Below, piece by piece: positions 12,008 through 19,318 of a stretch of 24,102 bases of DNA. Below the pieces are notes generated by a model. The model did no database searches, was not told the DNA's origin, and saw nothing but the letters and a program-made list of their open reading frames with translations. The stretch covers positions 1 to 24,102 of the forward strand of contig JASJBO010000022.1 in NCBI GenBank assembly GCA_030066475.1, given 5' to 3'. Each line of letters begins with the position of its first letter. The stretch's first letter is position 1. The translations under genes and the position numbers were made by a program. This DNA comes from Myxococcota bacterium. Lineage in GTDB: Bacteria > Myxococcota_A > UBA9160 > PR03.

Positions 12008-13474
12008 CTAGCGCCGCCGCGCAGCGCGCAGCGCGCACAACGCCCCGAGCGCCGCGGCGGCCAGCGCCGGAGCGCCCGGCTCCGGCACGAACAGGCGCAC
12101 CGAGTCGCTGTCGGAGCTGCCCTGGACGTTGTTGCAGTACAAGCTGAAGATCACGTCGGAGACGGGCGAGACAGTGCGCGTGCCGCTCGGCCCGACGTTC
12201 TGTCCGAACGCGGGAGGACCGCCGACGCGCTGAGCCACGTAGGTGCACGAGCCCACGTTGGTCGAGCTCCAGCTCACGGTGCTGCTCTGGCCCTGCTGGA
12301 TGCGCGGCGGGCTCGCCACGACGGTGACCCCGGCGATCGGCACGTCGTGAGTCATCACGTACTCCACCGCCAGCTCGTTGGTGTCGAAGCCCGAGACGCC
12401 GATGCGCCAGTCGCCCGGCCCGAGCCAGGCCGAGACGCTCTCGCGCCGCACTCCCGAGGAGACGTTGTCGTCGAGACTCCAGTCCATCGCCTGGGTGAGC
12501 GCGTAGTTGGTCAGGACCAGGTCGAGATCGGTCGACCCGAAGCTGGGATCCCACTCGATCGAGACCGTCACCTGTCGCGAGTTGACCAGATTGAACGTGA
12601 ACCAGTCGTGGACGGGGAGGTCGCTGGTCACGCCCGTGATGAAGATCGGATAGGAGTCGTCGGCCTCGTGCACCGTGCCCGCCAGCGTGTCGGCAGCCGG
12701 CAGCGGCATCGGCTCCTCGAACGAGCTGGGCTCGGCCTCGAGCTCGTAGGCCGGATCGGGATCCCCCTGGAAGGACGTTCCGACGAGCCCGATGTCGCGC
12801 TCCGTGGTGCTTCCAGCGGGGATGCTGTTGTCGATCCACGAGCTGATGTAGTAGGCGCCGACGGGTCCGAGCTGTCCGTGCCAGTAGTCGCGACGCGTGC
12901 TGTAGGCGTAGTCCTCTCCGACGCACACGTAGCCTCCGTCGGGGAGCGGGGTGCAGGACGGGGACTCGGACTCCGACTGCACCTGCTCGCTGGCCGCCCC
13001 GCTCCAGAAGTCGTTCTCCACCGTGGTCGAGCGCACCAGCGTGTTGGCGGTCGCGTCGAAGTAGTTGAACAGGGCCTTCTGTCCGCTCTGGGAGCCGGGG
13101 GTGCTGCGGAAGACGCGAACGCGAACGTCGCTGCCCGCCTCGGTGACCCAGACGCTCCCGGTCGGGTCGACGCCCATGCGGTCCCAGATGGGCATGAAGG
13201 GGTTCTCGCGCAGCTGGGTGATGCCCCGGATGTAGTGGGTGCGGCCCGAGGTCTCGAGGTCGTACATCAGGATCCCGTCGAGCAGCGAGGGGCTGCCGAG
13301 CCGGAAGCGGATGCGCCCGTGCTCGTAGCGGGTCGGATAGCTCCAGGTCGCCTTGGACTGGGACCAGCGGTACTCCCAGAAGGCGCCCTTCTCGAACTCG
13401 ATCGCGCTCCCCGTGTCGGGCAGCAGACACGACAGCGTCACCAGGGCCAGCAGCGGGATTCGTCCAGCACGCAT
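12008..13474 (-). CDS. Secreted PEP-CTERM protein with PPC-like and Ig-like regions
   Basis: A 488-residue exported protein of unknown function. Residues 1-24 form a Sec signal peptide with likely cleavage after GSA. About residues 300-400 look like a pre-peptidase C-terminal (PPC/DVUA0089-like) beta domain (DSYPIFITGV, DWFTFNLVN, STDLDLVLTNYALTQ, GPGDWRIGVSGFD). An Ig-like segment follows (VVASPPRIQQGQSSTVSW). The end is a textbook PEP-CTERM signal: VPEPGAP, a hydrophobic alanine/leucine helix, then RAARRR. Such proteins are cleaved and anchored by an exosortase and usually reach the cell surface or extracellular matrix. The ATG at 13474 is fixed by a strong AAGGAGAG ribosome-binding site at 13485-13478. 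The N-terminal 280 residues are not assigned to a family. Confidence 0.9.
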   Translation of the reverse strand: MRAGRIPLLALVTLSCLLPDTGSAIEFEKGAFWEYRWSQSKATWSYPTRYEHGRIRFRLGSPSLLDGILMYDLETSGRTHYIRGITQLRENPFMPIWDRMGVDPTGSVWVTEAGSDVRVRVFRSTPGSQSGQKALFNYFDATANTLVRSTTVENDFWSGAASEQVQSESESPSCTPLPDGGYVCVGEDYAYSTRRDYWHGQLGPVGAYYISSWIDNSIPAGSTTERDIGLVGTSFQGDPDPAYELEAEPSSFEEPMPLPAADTLAGTVHEADDSYPIFITGVTSDLPVHDWFTFNLVNSRQVTVSIEWDPSFGSTDLDLVLTNYALTQAMDWSLDDNVSSGVRRESVSAWLGPGDWRIGVSGFDTNELAVEYVMTHDVPIAGVTVVASPPRIQQGQSSTVSWSSTNVGSCTYVAQRVGGPPAFGQNVGPSGTRTVSPVSDVIFSLYCNNVQGSSDSDSVRLFVPEPGAPALAAAALGALCALRAARRR

Positions 13475-13477
13475 GCT

Positions 13478-13485
13478 CTCTCCTT
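13478..13485 (-). promoter_or_regulatory. Strong Shine-Dalgarno site of the PEP-CTERM gene
   Basis: AAGGAGAG on the minus strand ends 3 bases before the ATG at 13474 (core AGGAG about 6 bases from the start). It is among the best ribosome-binding sites in the window and decides the start codon. Confidence 0.75.
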
Positions 13486-13488
13486 GGC

Positions 13489-13503
13489 GCAAGAACGGTG
13501 CCA
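13489..13503 (-). promoter_or_regulatory. Sigma-54-like -24/-12 element (TGGCAC-N5-TTGC)
   Basis: The minus strand carries a perfect match to the sigma-54 core, TGGCAC, 5 bases, TTGC. With the usual -12 to +1 spacing the transcript would start at about 13477, only 3 bases before the ATG, and would lack the Shine-Dalgarno site at 13485-13478. The site may therefore be a coincidence or give an almost leaderless message. Confidence 0.3.
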
Positions 13504-13648
13504 TGGCGGGAAGGGGCGCTCCGGCCGCGACACCAGCCCGGGTGTGTGCCGTCGCCTCGCTGTGTCGGCCCACGTGTGCCGGTGAGTCACTCGGCACCGG
13601 CCGGGCGGCGGGGGAGCATGCCGGGGCGCTGCCTGCTAACTGCACCAG

Positions 13649-15889
13649 ATGCTCCGACGCGTCGCCCTGGCCCTGGTGCTGCTGCTCGCCGCCGCCGCCT
13701 TCGCGGTGGTCACCGCCGGGCGCGGCTGGTACGGAAGCCTCGAGTCCGGCGGTGCGCCCCGCGCCGCGCGGCGTCCGCCTCCCTCGGTGGCCGCGGTGGA
13801 GCGCGCGCGAGCGGACGCGGCGGACCGGATCGGCGCCACGCGCCCCAAGCAGATCCTGTTCGGCGACCTCCACGCCCACACCACCTTCTCGACCGACGCC
13901 TTCACCTTCAGCCTGCCGATGGCGGGCGGCGAGGGCGCGCACCCGCCGGCCGACGCCTGCGACTTCGCGCGCCACTGCGCGGCGCTCGACTTCTGGTCGA
14001 TCAACGACCACGCCGAGGAGCTGACGCCGCGCCAGTGGCAGGAGACGCTCGACTCGATCCGGCAGTGCAACGCGGTCGGGGACGACACGGTGGCGTTCCT
14101 CGGCTGGGAGTGGACGCAGGCCGGAACCACGCCCGACGATCACTTCGGCCACCGCAACGTGGTGCTGCGGTACACCGACGACGCGCGCATCCCGGCGCGG
14201 CCGATCGGCGCGGCGCAGCCGCCGGGCTCCGCGCGGGTGGGCCAGCTCGGCACGATCCCGCGCGGCGTGGCGGCGCTGCTCGTGGGCGGACGCTTCCACG
14301 ACTGGGCGAGCTTCCTGACCGAGCGCGAGGCGGCGCCGCGCTGCGACCCCGACGTGCCGGTGCGCGAGCTGCCGTCCGACTGCATCGAGCTCACGCCGAC
14401 GCCCGCCGGCCTGCTTCGGCGCCTCGACGAGTGGGGGCACGAGTCGCTGGTGATCCCGCACGGCACGACCTGGGGTGCCTACACGCCCGCCGGCTCGCGC
14501 TGGGACAAGCAGCTCCGGGGCGCGATGCACGACCCCGATCGGCAGCGCCTGCTCGAGGTGTACTCGGGCCACGGCGACTCGGAGGTCTACCGCAGCTGGC
14601 GCGCGGTCGAGGTCGGCACGGACGGGACCCTCACCTGCCCCGAGCCGAGCGAGGGCTACCTGCCCTCGTGCTGGCGCGCGGGCGAGATCATCCAGGCGCG
14701 CTGTCTCGCGCTTGGCGAGAGCGCCGCCGAGTGCCAGCGGCGCGCCGCCGTGGCGCGCGCGCACTACGTCGAGGGCGGCATCCCCGGCCACCTCACGGTG
14801 CCCGGCGTGCGGGCCGAGGAGTGGCTCGACGCCGGCCAGTGCGCCGACTGCATGCAGCCGGCCTTCAACTACCGGCCCGCCGGATCGGCGCAGTACGTGC
14901 TGGCGCTCGGCGACTTCTCCGACGACGCGGAGCGGCCGCGGCGCTTCCGCTTCGGCTTCATGGCGTCGAGCGACAACCACTTCGCGCGCCCCGGCACCGG
15001 CTACAAGGAGCGCAACCGCATCGGCTCGACCGAGTCGATCGGCGCCTCGCGCGATCCCGACGACCTGGGCCCGCTCGCCGCCCTGATCGCGCCGCCCGAC
15101 CGCGAGCCGGCGCCGCACTCGCTGCCGTTCGCGGAGGCGTCGCGCGGCGTCGTCGGCTTCCAGCGGCTCGAGTCCGAGCGCTCGATCGCGTTCCTGCTGA
15201 CCGGCGGCCTGATCGGGGCCCACGCCGAGGGCCGCGACCGCGACGCGATCTGGGAGGCGTTCGCGCGGCGCGAGGTCTACGGCACCACCGGCCCGCGCAT
15301 GCTGCTGTGGTTCGATCTGCTCAACCCGCCCGGCTCGCGCGGCCGCACGGCGCCGATGGGCAGCGAGGTGGCGCTGCGCGGCGAGCCGGTGTTCCAGGCG
15401 CGCGCGGTGGGCTCGTTCGAGCAGCAGGCGGGCTGTCCCGACGAGAGCGTGCGCGCGCTCGGTACGGACGAGCTGCGTCGACTGTGCCAGGGCGAGTGCT
15501 ACCACCCGGCCGACACGCGCCGCCTGGTGACGCGCATCGAGGTGGTGCGCATCCGCCCGCAGATCGCACCGGACGAGGACGTCGCGAGCCTGATCGACGA
15601 CCCCTGGCGGCGCTTCGACTGCGATCCCGATCCCGCCGGCTGCGCCGTCACGTTCTCCGACCCGGAGTTCGCGGGATCGGCGCGCGAGGCCGTCTACTAC
15701 GTGCGCGCGTTCGAGGCCCCGAAGCCCGGCATCAACGCCGGCAACCTGCGCTGCGAGCGCGACGCGGACGGGCGCTGCACCGGCGTGAAGCTGTGCCCGG
15801 GGCCGGACGGCGCCGCCGACGCGTGCCTTGCCGAGCACGAGCCGCGCGCCTGGAGCTCGCCGATCTACCTCGACCCGGCCGGCAGCTGA
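13649..15889 (+). CDS. DUF3604 domain-containing exported protein (PHP-like)
   Basis: This 746-residue protein starts with an uncleaved membrane anchor or signal peptide (LRRVALALVLLLAAAAFAVV, residues 2-21) and should act in the periplasm or at the membrane. The DUF3604 body begins with a PHP-type metal-binding motif, FGDLHAHTTFSTDA (residues 71-84), and has WSINDHAE with His121, LGWEWTQAGTTPDDHFGHRN around 151-170, MASSDNHFARPGTGYKERN near 450 and YGTTGPRMLLWFD near 545. PHP-fold proteins are metal-dependent phosphoesterases or related hydrolases, but no substrate is established for DUF3604. The many Cys pairs in the second half suggest extracytoplasmic disulfides. No ribosome-binding site is evident before the ATG. 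Its last 25 bases overlap the end of the convergent nucleoside hydrolase gene. Confidence 0.9.
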   Translation: MLRRVALALVLLLAAAAFAVVTAGRGWYGSLESGGAPRAARRPPPSVAAVERARADAADRIGATRPKQILFGDLHAHTTFSTDAFTFSLPMAGGEGAHPPADACDFARHCAALDFWSINDHAEELTPRQWQETLDSIRQCNAVGDDTVAFLGWEWTQAGTTPDDHFGHRNVVLRYTDDARIPARPIGAAQPPGSARVGQLGTIPRGVAALLVGGRFHDWASFLTEREAAPRCDPDVPVRELPSDCIELTPTPAGLLRRLDEWGHESLVIPHGTTWGAYTPAGSRWDKQLRGAMHDPDRQRLLEVYSGHGDSEVYRSWRAVEVGTDGTLTCPEPSEGYLPSCWRAGEIIQARCLALGESAAECQRRAAVARAHYVEGGIPGHLTVPGVRAEEWLDAGQCADCMQPAFNYRPAGSAQYVLALGDFSDDAERPRRFRFGFMASSDNHFARPGTGYKERNRIGSTESIGASRDPDDLGPLAALIAPPDREPAPHSLPFAEASRGVVGFQRLESERSIAFLLTGGLIGAHAEGRDRDAIWEAFARREVYGTTGPRMLLWFDLLNPPGSRGRTAPMGSEVALRGEPVFQARAVGSFEQQAGCPDESVRALGTDELRRLCQGECYHPADTRRLVTRIEVVRIRPQIAPDEDVASLIDDPWRRFDCDPDPAGCAVTFSDPEFAGSAREAVYYVRAFEAPKPGINAGNLRCERDADGRCTGVKLCPGPDGAADACLAEHEPRAWSSPIYLDPAGS

Positions 15890-16824
15890 AGCAGGGGCTC
15901 GAGCACCCGCTCGGCGAAGAGCGCCTCGAACGCGTCGGCCTCCAGCTCGAGCGCGACGTCGGCGTTGGGCTCGCGGCGGGCGAAGGCCGCGCGCAGCACC
16001 GGGTTCAGATGCGCGACGGTGGCGCCCGCGGTGTGGGTGCCCTCGGTCTCGACCGCGACGTAGGCCTCCTGCGTGCGCACCAGCTCGGGCCGAAACGCGA
16101 CGGCGACGGCCAGCGAGTCGTACAGGTGCAGGTCGCTGGCGCCGTAGACGGCGCGGCGCAGCGCGATCCACGGCGCGACGGCGCGCGCGACGAAGCGGGC
16201 CAGCTCGGAAGGGGCCGCCTCCAGGCGGCGCACCGCCTGCTCGTGCAGGTGCGTCTGCTCGCAGACGTCGAGCCCCACCATCGTGATCGGCACACCCGAC
16301 TCGAACACGATCGCCGCCGCCTCGGGGTCCGCCCAGAGGTTGAACTCGGCGGCCGGGGTGATGTTGCCGGGCACCGTCGCGGCGCCCCCCATCATGACGA
16401 TGCGCGGGATCTTCTCCGCCAGGCCCGGCTCCCGCCGCAGCGCGCTGGCCACGTTCGAGAGCGGTCCGATCGTGACGAGCGCGATCTCGCCCGGGCTCTC
16501 GAGCACGCTCTGCACCAGGAACTCGACCGCGTCGGGGTCGCCCGCGGCGGGCGCGACCTGCGGCACCAGCCGCTCGAGCCGCCCGCGCGACTCGAGCCAC
16601 TCCAGCTGCGCGCGCCGCCCCGCGTCGAGGGGTCGCGCCAGGCCGGCGCACACCGGCACGTCGCGGCGACCGAGCAGCGCGAGCAGGTGCACGGCGTTGG
16701 CGTAGCCGTGGTCGACCGGCACGTTGCCCTGCACGACCGTGAGGCCCGCCACCTCGAGCTCGGGCGAGTGCAGCGCCAGCAGGATCGCGAAGCTGTCCTC
16801 GGGATCGCCGCCCGCCGAGCCCAT
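15865..16824 (-). CDS. Nucleoside hydrolase (inosine/uridine-preferring type), start uncertain
   Basis: A 319-residue protein counted from the ATG at 16824. Family signatures are VTIGPLSNVASAL, MMGGAATVPGNITPAAEFNLW, DPEAAAIVF, ITMVGLDVCEQTHLHE and the LHLYDSLAVAVAF histidine region. These enzymes hydrolyse the N-glycosidic bond of ribonucleosides using a calcium ion held by an Asp cluster at the extreme N-terminus. Translation upstream of the ATG gives IIIDTDPAMGSAGGDPEDS, so the first catalytic aspartates (DTD) lie before 16824 (about 16831-16839). The frame stays open to a stop at 16987-16989 yet contains no ATG, GTG, TTG or CTG there. Hence the start is non-standard, the sequence has an error, or the gene has lost its catalytic N-terminus. 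It is convergent with the DUF3604 gene and divergent from the SDR gene. Confidence 0.87.
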   Translation of the reverse strand: MGSAGGDPEDSFAILLALHSPELEVAGLTVVQGNVPVDHGYANAVHLLALLGRRDVPVCAGLARPLDAGRRAQLEWLESRGRLERLVPQVAPAAGDPDAVEFLVQSVLESPGEIALVTIGPLSNVASALRREPGLAEKIPRIVMMGGAATVPGNITPAAEFNLWADPEAAAIVFESGVPITMVGLDVCEQTHLHEQAVRRLEAAPSELARFVARAVAPWIALRRAVYGASDLHLYDSLAVAVAFRPELVRTQEAYVAVETEGTHTAGATVAHLNPVLRAAFARREPNADVALELEADAFEALFAERVLEPLLQLPAGSR

Positions 16825-16965
16825 GGCGGGATCGGTGTCGATGATGATGCGCGTGACCGATTCCCCCGTCTCGCCGCGCGGCGCGGCGCGGAAACCTAGC
16901 CCAGGCGGCGTCTCGCTGGACGACGATCCCTCCCCGTCGCTACCGTCGGCGATCCGCCACCGTCC

Positions 16966-16972
16966 GGAGGAG
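16966..16972 (+). promoter_or_regulatory. Shine-Dalgarno site of the SDR gene
   Basis: GGAGGAG ends 4 bases before the ATG at 16977 and fixes that start. The 152-bp space between the divergent nucleoside hydrolase and SDR genes otherwise shows only GC-rich alternating sequence and no clear promoter boxes. Confidence 0.7.
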
Positions 16973-16976
16973 CTCG

Positions 16977-17756
16977 ATGCCGCGACTCACCCGCCTCAGC
17001 CGCTCGGTCGCCGGGCGCACGGCGCTCGTCACCGGTGCCGCGAGCGGCATGGGGCGCGCGACCGCGCACCTGTTCGCCGACGAAGGCGCGAACGTGGCCG
17101 TGACCGACCTCGACGCGGCCGCGGTGCAGGCGGTGGTCGACGAGATCACCGGAGCCGGTGGCTCGGCGGCGGGATGGGTGATGGACGTGGCCGACACCGA
17201 GGCGGTGCCGCGCGTCGTGGACGAGGTTGCCGCGCGCTTCGGGGGCCTCGACATCGTGGTGAACAACGCCGGGATCGCGCGCTTCGCTCCCATCGACTCG
17301 GACGCCTTCGAGGCGGCGTGGGCCGTCTCGCTGGAGGTGATGCTCACCGGCCAGGCGCGCGTGGTTCGGGCGGCGCTCCCCCACCTGCGCCGGTCGGACG
17401 CGGGCCGCATCGTGAACGTCGCCTCCACCGAGGCGCTGGGAGCGACCCGCTTCGGCAGCCCCTACACCGCCGCCAAGACCGGCGTCGTCGGGCTCACCCG
17501 CTCGCTCGCCGTCGAGCTCGGACGCGAGGGCATCACCGTCAACTGCATCTGTCCCGGTCCGGTGCGGACGGGCATGACCGCCGCCATCCCGGACGACCAG
17601 AAGCACGAGTTCGCGCGCCGCCGCACCATCCTCGGGCGCTACGCCGAGCCGGAGGAGGTGGCGCACGCCACGTTGAACTTCGCGCTGCCGGCGTCGAGCT
17701 TCACGACCGGGGCGGTGCTGGTCGTGGACGGCGGGGTGACCGTCCGCAACGCCTGA
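16977..17756 (+). CDS. SDR family NAD(P)-dependent oxidoreductase
   Basis: A 259-residue classical short-chain dehydrogenase/reductase. It has the nucleotide-binding TGAASGMG (residues 19-26), an Asp at the end of beta-2 (VTDLD, residue 44) that favours NAD(H) over NADP(H), NNAG (96-99), the catalytic Ser150, Tyr163 and Lys167 (NVASTEALG then PYTAAK), CPGPVRTGM near residue 192 and a C-terminal VVDGGVTV. The position that normally holds the fourth catalytic residue, Asn in the VNLTG-type motif, is Met122 here (EVMLTG). Substrate cannot be predicted; many relatives act on hydroxyacyl, steroid or sugar alcohol groups. It is alone on its strand, convergent with the TAXI gene, whose stop lies 13 bp away. 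Confidence 0.93.
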   Translation: MPRLTRLSRSVAGRTALVTGAASGMGRATAHLFADEGANVAVTDLDAAAVQAVVDEITGAGGSAAGWVMDVADTEAVPRVVDEVAARFGGLDIVVNNAGIARFAPIDSDAFEAAWAVSLEVMLTGQARVVRAALPHLRRSDAGRIVNVASTEALGATRFGSPYTAAKTGVVGLTRSLAVELGREGITVNCICPGPVRTGMTAAIPDDQKHEFARRRTILGRYAEPEEVAHATLNFALPASSFTTGAVLVVDGGVTVRNA

Positions 17757-17769
17757 CGACCCCGGGCTG

Positions 17770-19311
17770 CTAGCTCGCCGGGGACTTCTCGGGCTCGCGC
17801 CGGGTCTCGTCCTCGAGCCGCTCGTAGAAGCGAGTGGCCGCGGGGTGGAGCGGGAGCGCGATGCCGAGCCGCATCGTGTCCCGCGAGATGAAGCCCGCCC
17901 GGAAGAACACGCCGGACAGCTCGCCGGCGCTCTCGATCAGCAGCTCGAGGACGCGCTCCACCTGCTCGTCGGGCGTGACGCGGTTCGTCACGAGGACCGC
18001 GGTCATGGCGATCGTGCGGACCGGCTCGAGCTGACCGGGGTAGGTCTTCGCCGGGATCTCGAAGGGATAGTTGGAGAAGTACTTCTCCGAGATCTGCCCG
18101 ACGATGTCCGCGTCGATCGGAACCAGGCGCACGTCCTGCCGGCGCTGGTGCAGGGCCTGGAGGCTGGGGGCGGGCACGGCCTCGGTGGTGAAGAACGCGT
18201 CGACCTCCCCGCTCTCCAGGCCGGCGATCGACTCCGCCAGCCCGACCTCGCGGACCTCGGCGAAGTCCTTCCGGGCCAGTCCCGCGGCGAGCGCCAGACG
18301 GGCGGCGTTGAAACGGCTCCCCGAGCCGGGCTGCCCCACCGCGATCCGCTTGCCGCGCAGGTCGGCGAGCCGCTCGATCCCCGACTCCTCGAGCGTCACG
18401 ACGTGGACCGCCTCGGGCCACAGGCTCGCCAGCGAGCGGAGGTCGGGGTTCGCGATCTGCTCCTGCTCGACCCAGCCGGTGAACAGGATCTCGGCCACGT
18501 CGCTCTGCATCAGCGCGAAGTCGAGCAGCAGCGAGTGGACGTCGAAGCCGTTCTGCACGCTGCCGTCGGACTGGTGGTCGTGCATCGGCAGGCCGCGCGC
18601 GGTCGCCAGGTCGGCGAAGGCGGCGCCGAAGTCCTGGTAGGTGCCGGGAGTCTGCCCGGTGCCGAGCGTCAGGCTGCCGTCGAGCTCGGCGAAGCGCCGA
18701 TCGATGCGGTCCGCCGCCCGCCGCAGCTCATCCACGATGGCGGCGTTGCGCGACGCCGGCGCGGCCGCGACGTCTCGCTCGATCAGCCTGCGCACGCTGC
18801 GCAGCACGGCCGCGGGTCCGCTGCCCTCGAGGGCCTGGGGCCCCGGCGCCTCCGCCATCTCCGGCACCGGCGCTGCGACCTCCAGGGGCGTCCACGCGCC
18901 GTCGGACTCGACGTAGGCGATCCGACCCTGGACCCGCAGCACGTCGCCCGCCTGGTTCTCCTGGCCTCGGAACCCCCGGATGCCGGCCTCGCGAGCGCCG
19001 AGGGCGAGGGCGAGCGTGCCGAGGTTGAGGCGCGTCCACGAGGTGAGGTCGTAGTCGCGCAGGAACTCGAGCTCGGCGTCGTAGTAGACGTACACGCCCG
19101 AGACGCCGCGCTCGGCGTCGCGGAACGGCGCCGAGCCGGTGCGGCGGAAGCTGCGGATCTCGAACAGGTCCGCCTCGAAGCCGACTTCGATCTGCTGCTG
19201 CAGGTCGCCGGGGAGCTGGGCGCGATCGGGGCCGCGGCTGCAGGCGAGCCCCAGCAGCGCGCCGGTGAGGAGCGCGCTCCACGCGATCGGTCGCGTCGCC
19301 ACGAAGCGCAT
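17770..19311 (-). CDS. TAXI family solute-binding protein with N-terminal extension
   Basis: A 513-residue extracytoplasmic protein. Residues 1-24 form a signal sequence ending in LLGLAC, a weak lipobox (Gly at -3), so it may be a lipoprotein or membrane-anchored. Residues 25-210 are an extension I cannot assign (RGVSGVYVYYDAELEFLRDY, TLALALGAREAGIRGFRGQ). The TAXI domain begins near residue 213 with LTLGTGQTPGTYQDFGAAFA and includes DFALMQSDVAEILFTGW, LRGKRIAVGQPGSGSRFNA and VDAFFTTEAVPAPSL. TAXI proteins bind organic acids, including glutamate in some characterised cases, and normally serve TRAP transporters with DctQ/DctM membrane subunits. None is present here; instead the gene starts 7 bp after a GltS-type permease, suggesting the two form one transporter. 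Confidence 0.88.
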   Translation of the reverse strand: MRFVATRPIAWSALLTGALLGLACSRGPDRAQLPGDLQQQIEVGFEADLFEIRSFRRTGSAPFRDAERGVSGVYVYYDAELEFLRDYDLTSWTRLNLGTLALALGAREAGIRGFRGQENQAGDVLRVQGRIAYVESDGAWTPLEVAAPVPEMAEAPGPQALEGSGPAAVLRSVRRLIERDVAAAPASRNAAIVDELRRAADRIDRRFAELDGSLTLGTGQTPGTYQDFGAAFADLATARGLPMHDHQSDGSVQNGFDVHSLLLDFALMQSDVAEILFTGWVEQEQIANPDLRSLASLWPEAVHVVTLEESGIERLADLRGKRIAVGQPGSGSRFNAARLALAAGLARKDFAEVREVGLAESIAGLESGEVDAFFTTEAVPAPSLQALHQRRQDVRLVPIDADIVGQISEKYFSNYPFEIPAKTYPGQLEPVRTIAMTAVLVTNRVTPDEQVERVLELLIESAGELSGVFFRAGFISRDTMRLGIALPLHPAATRFYERLEDETRREPEKSPAS

Positions 19312-19318
19312 CGCCGCG

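Larger units (their letters stand above)
13475..13648. promoter_or_regulatory. Divergent intergenic region with an imperfect 22-bp palindrome
   Basis: This 174-bp gap separates the leftward PEP-CTERM gene from the rightward DUF3604 gene. At 13576-13597 it contains GTGCCG-GTGA-G-TCAC-T-CGGCAC, two nested inverted repeats with one unpaired base, and an alternative 7-bp stem (GCCGGTG 13578-13584 with CACCGGC 13595-13601). This is the shape of a dimeric regulator site or a small hairpin. I see no convincing -35/-10 pair for the rightward gene. Confidence 0.4.

Noticed and set aside
12008..16651. Single 1547-codon minus-strand ORF
   Set aside because: Only the part up to 13474 has homology, a signal peptide and a ribosome-binding site; the upstream part is antisense to the DUF3604 gene or out of frame with the nucleoside hydrolase.
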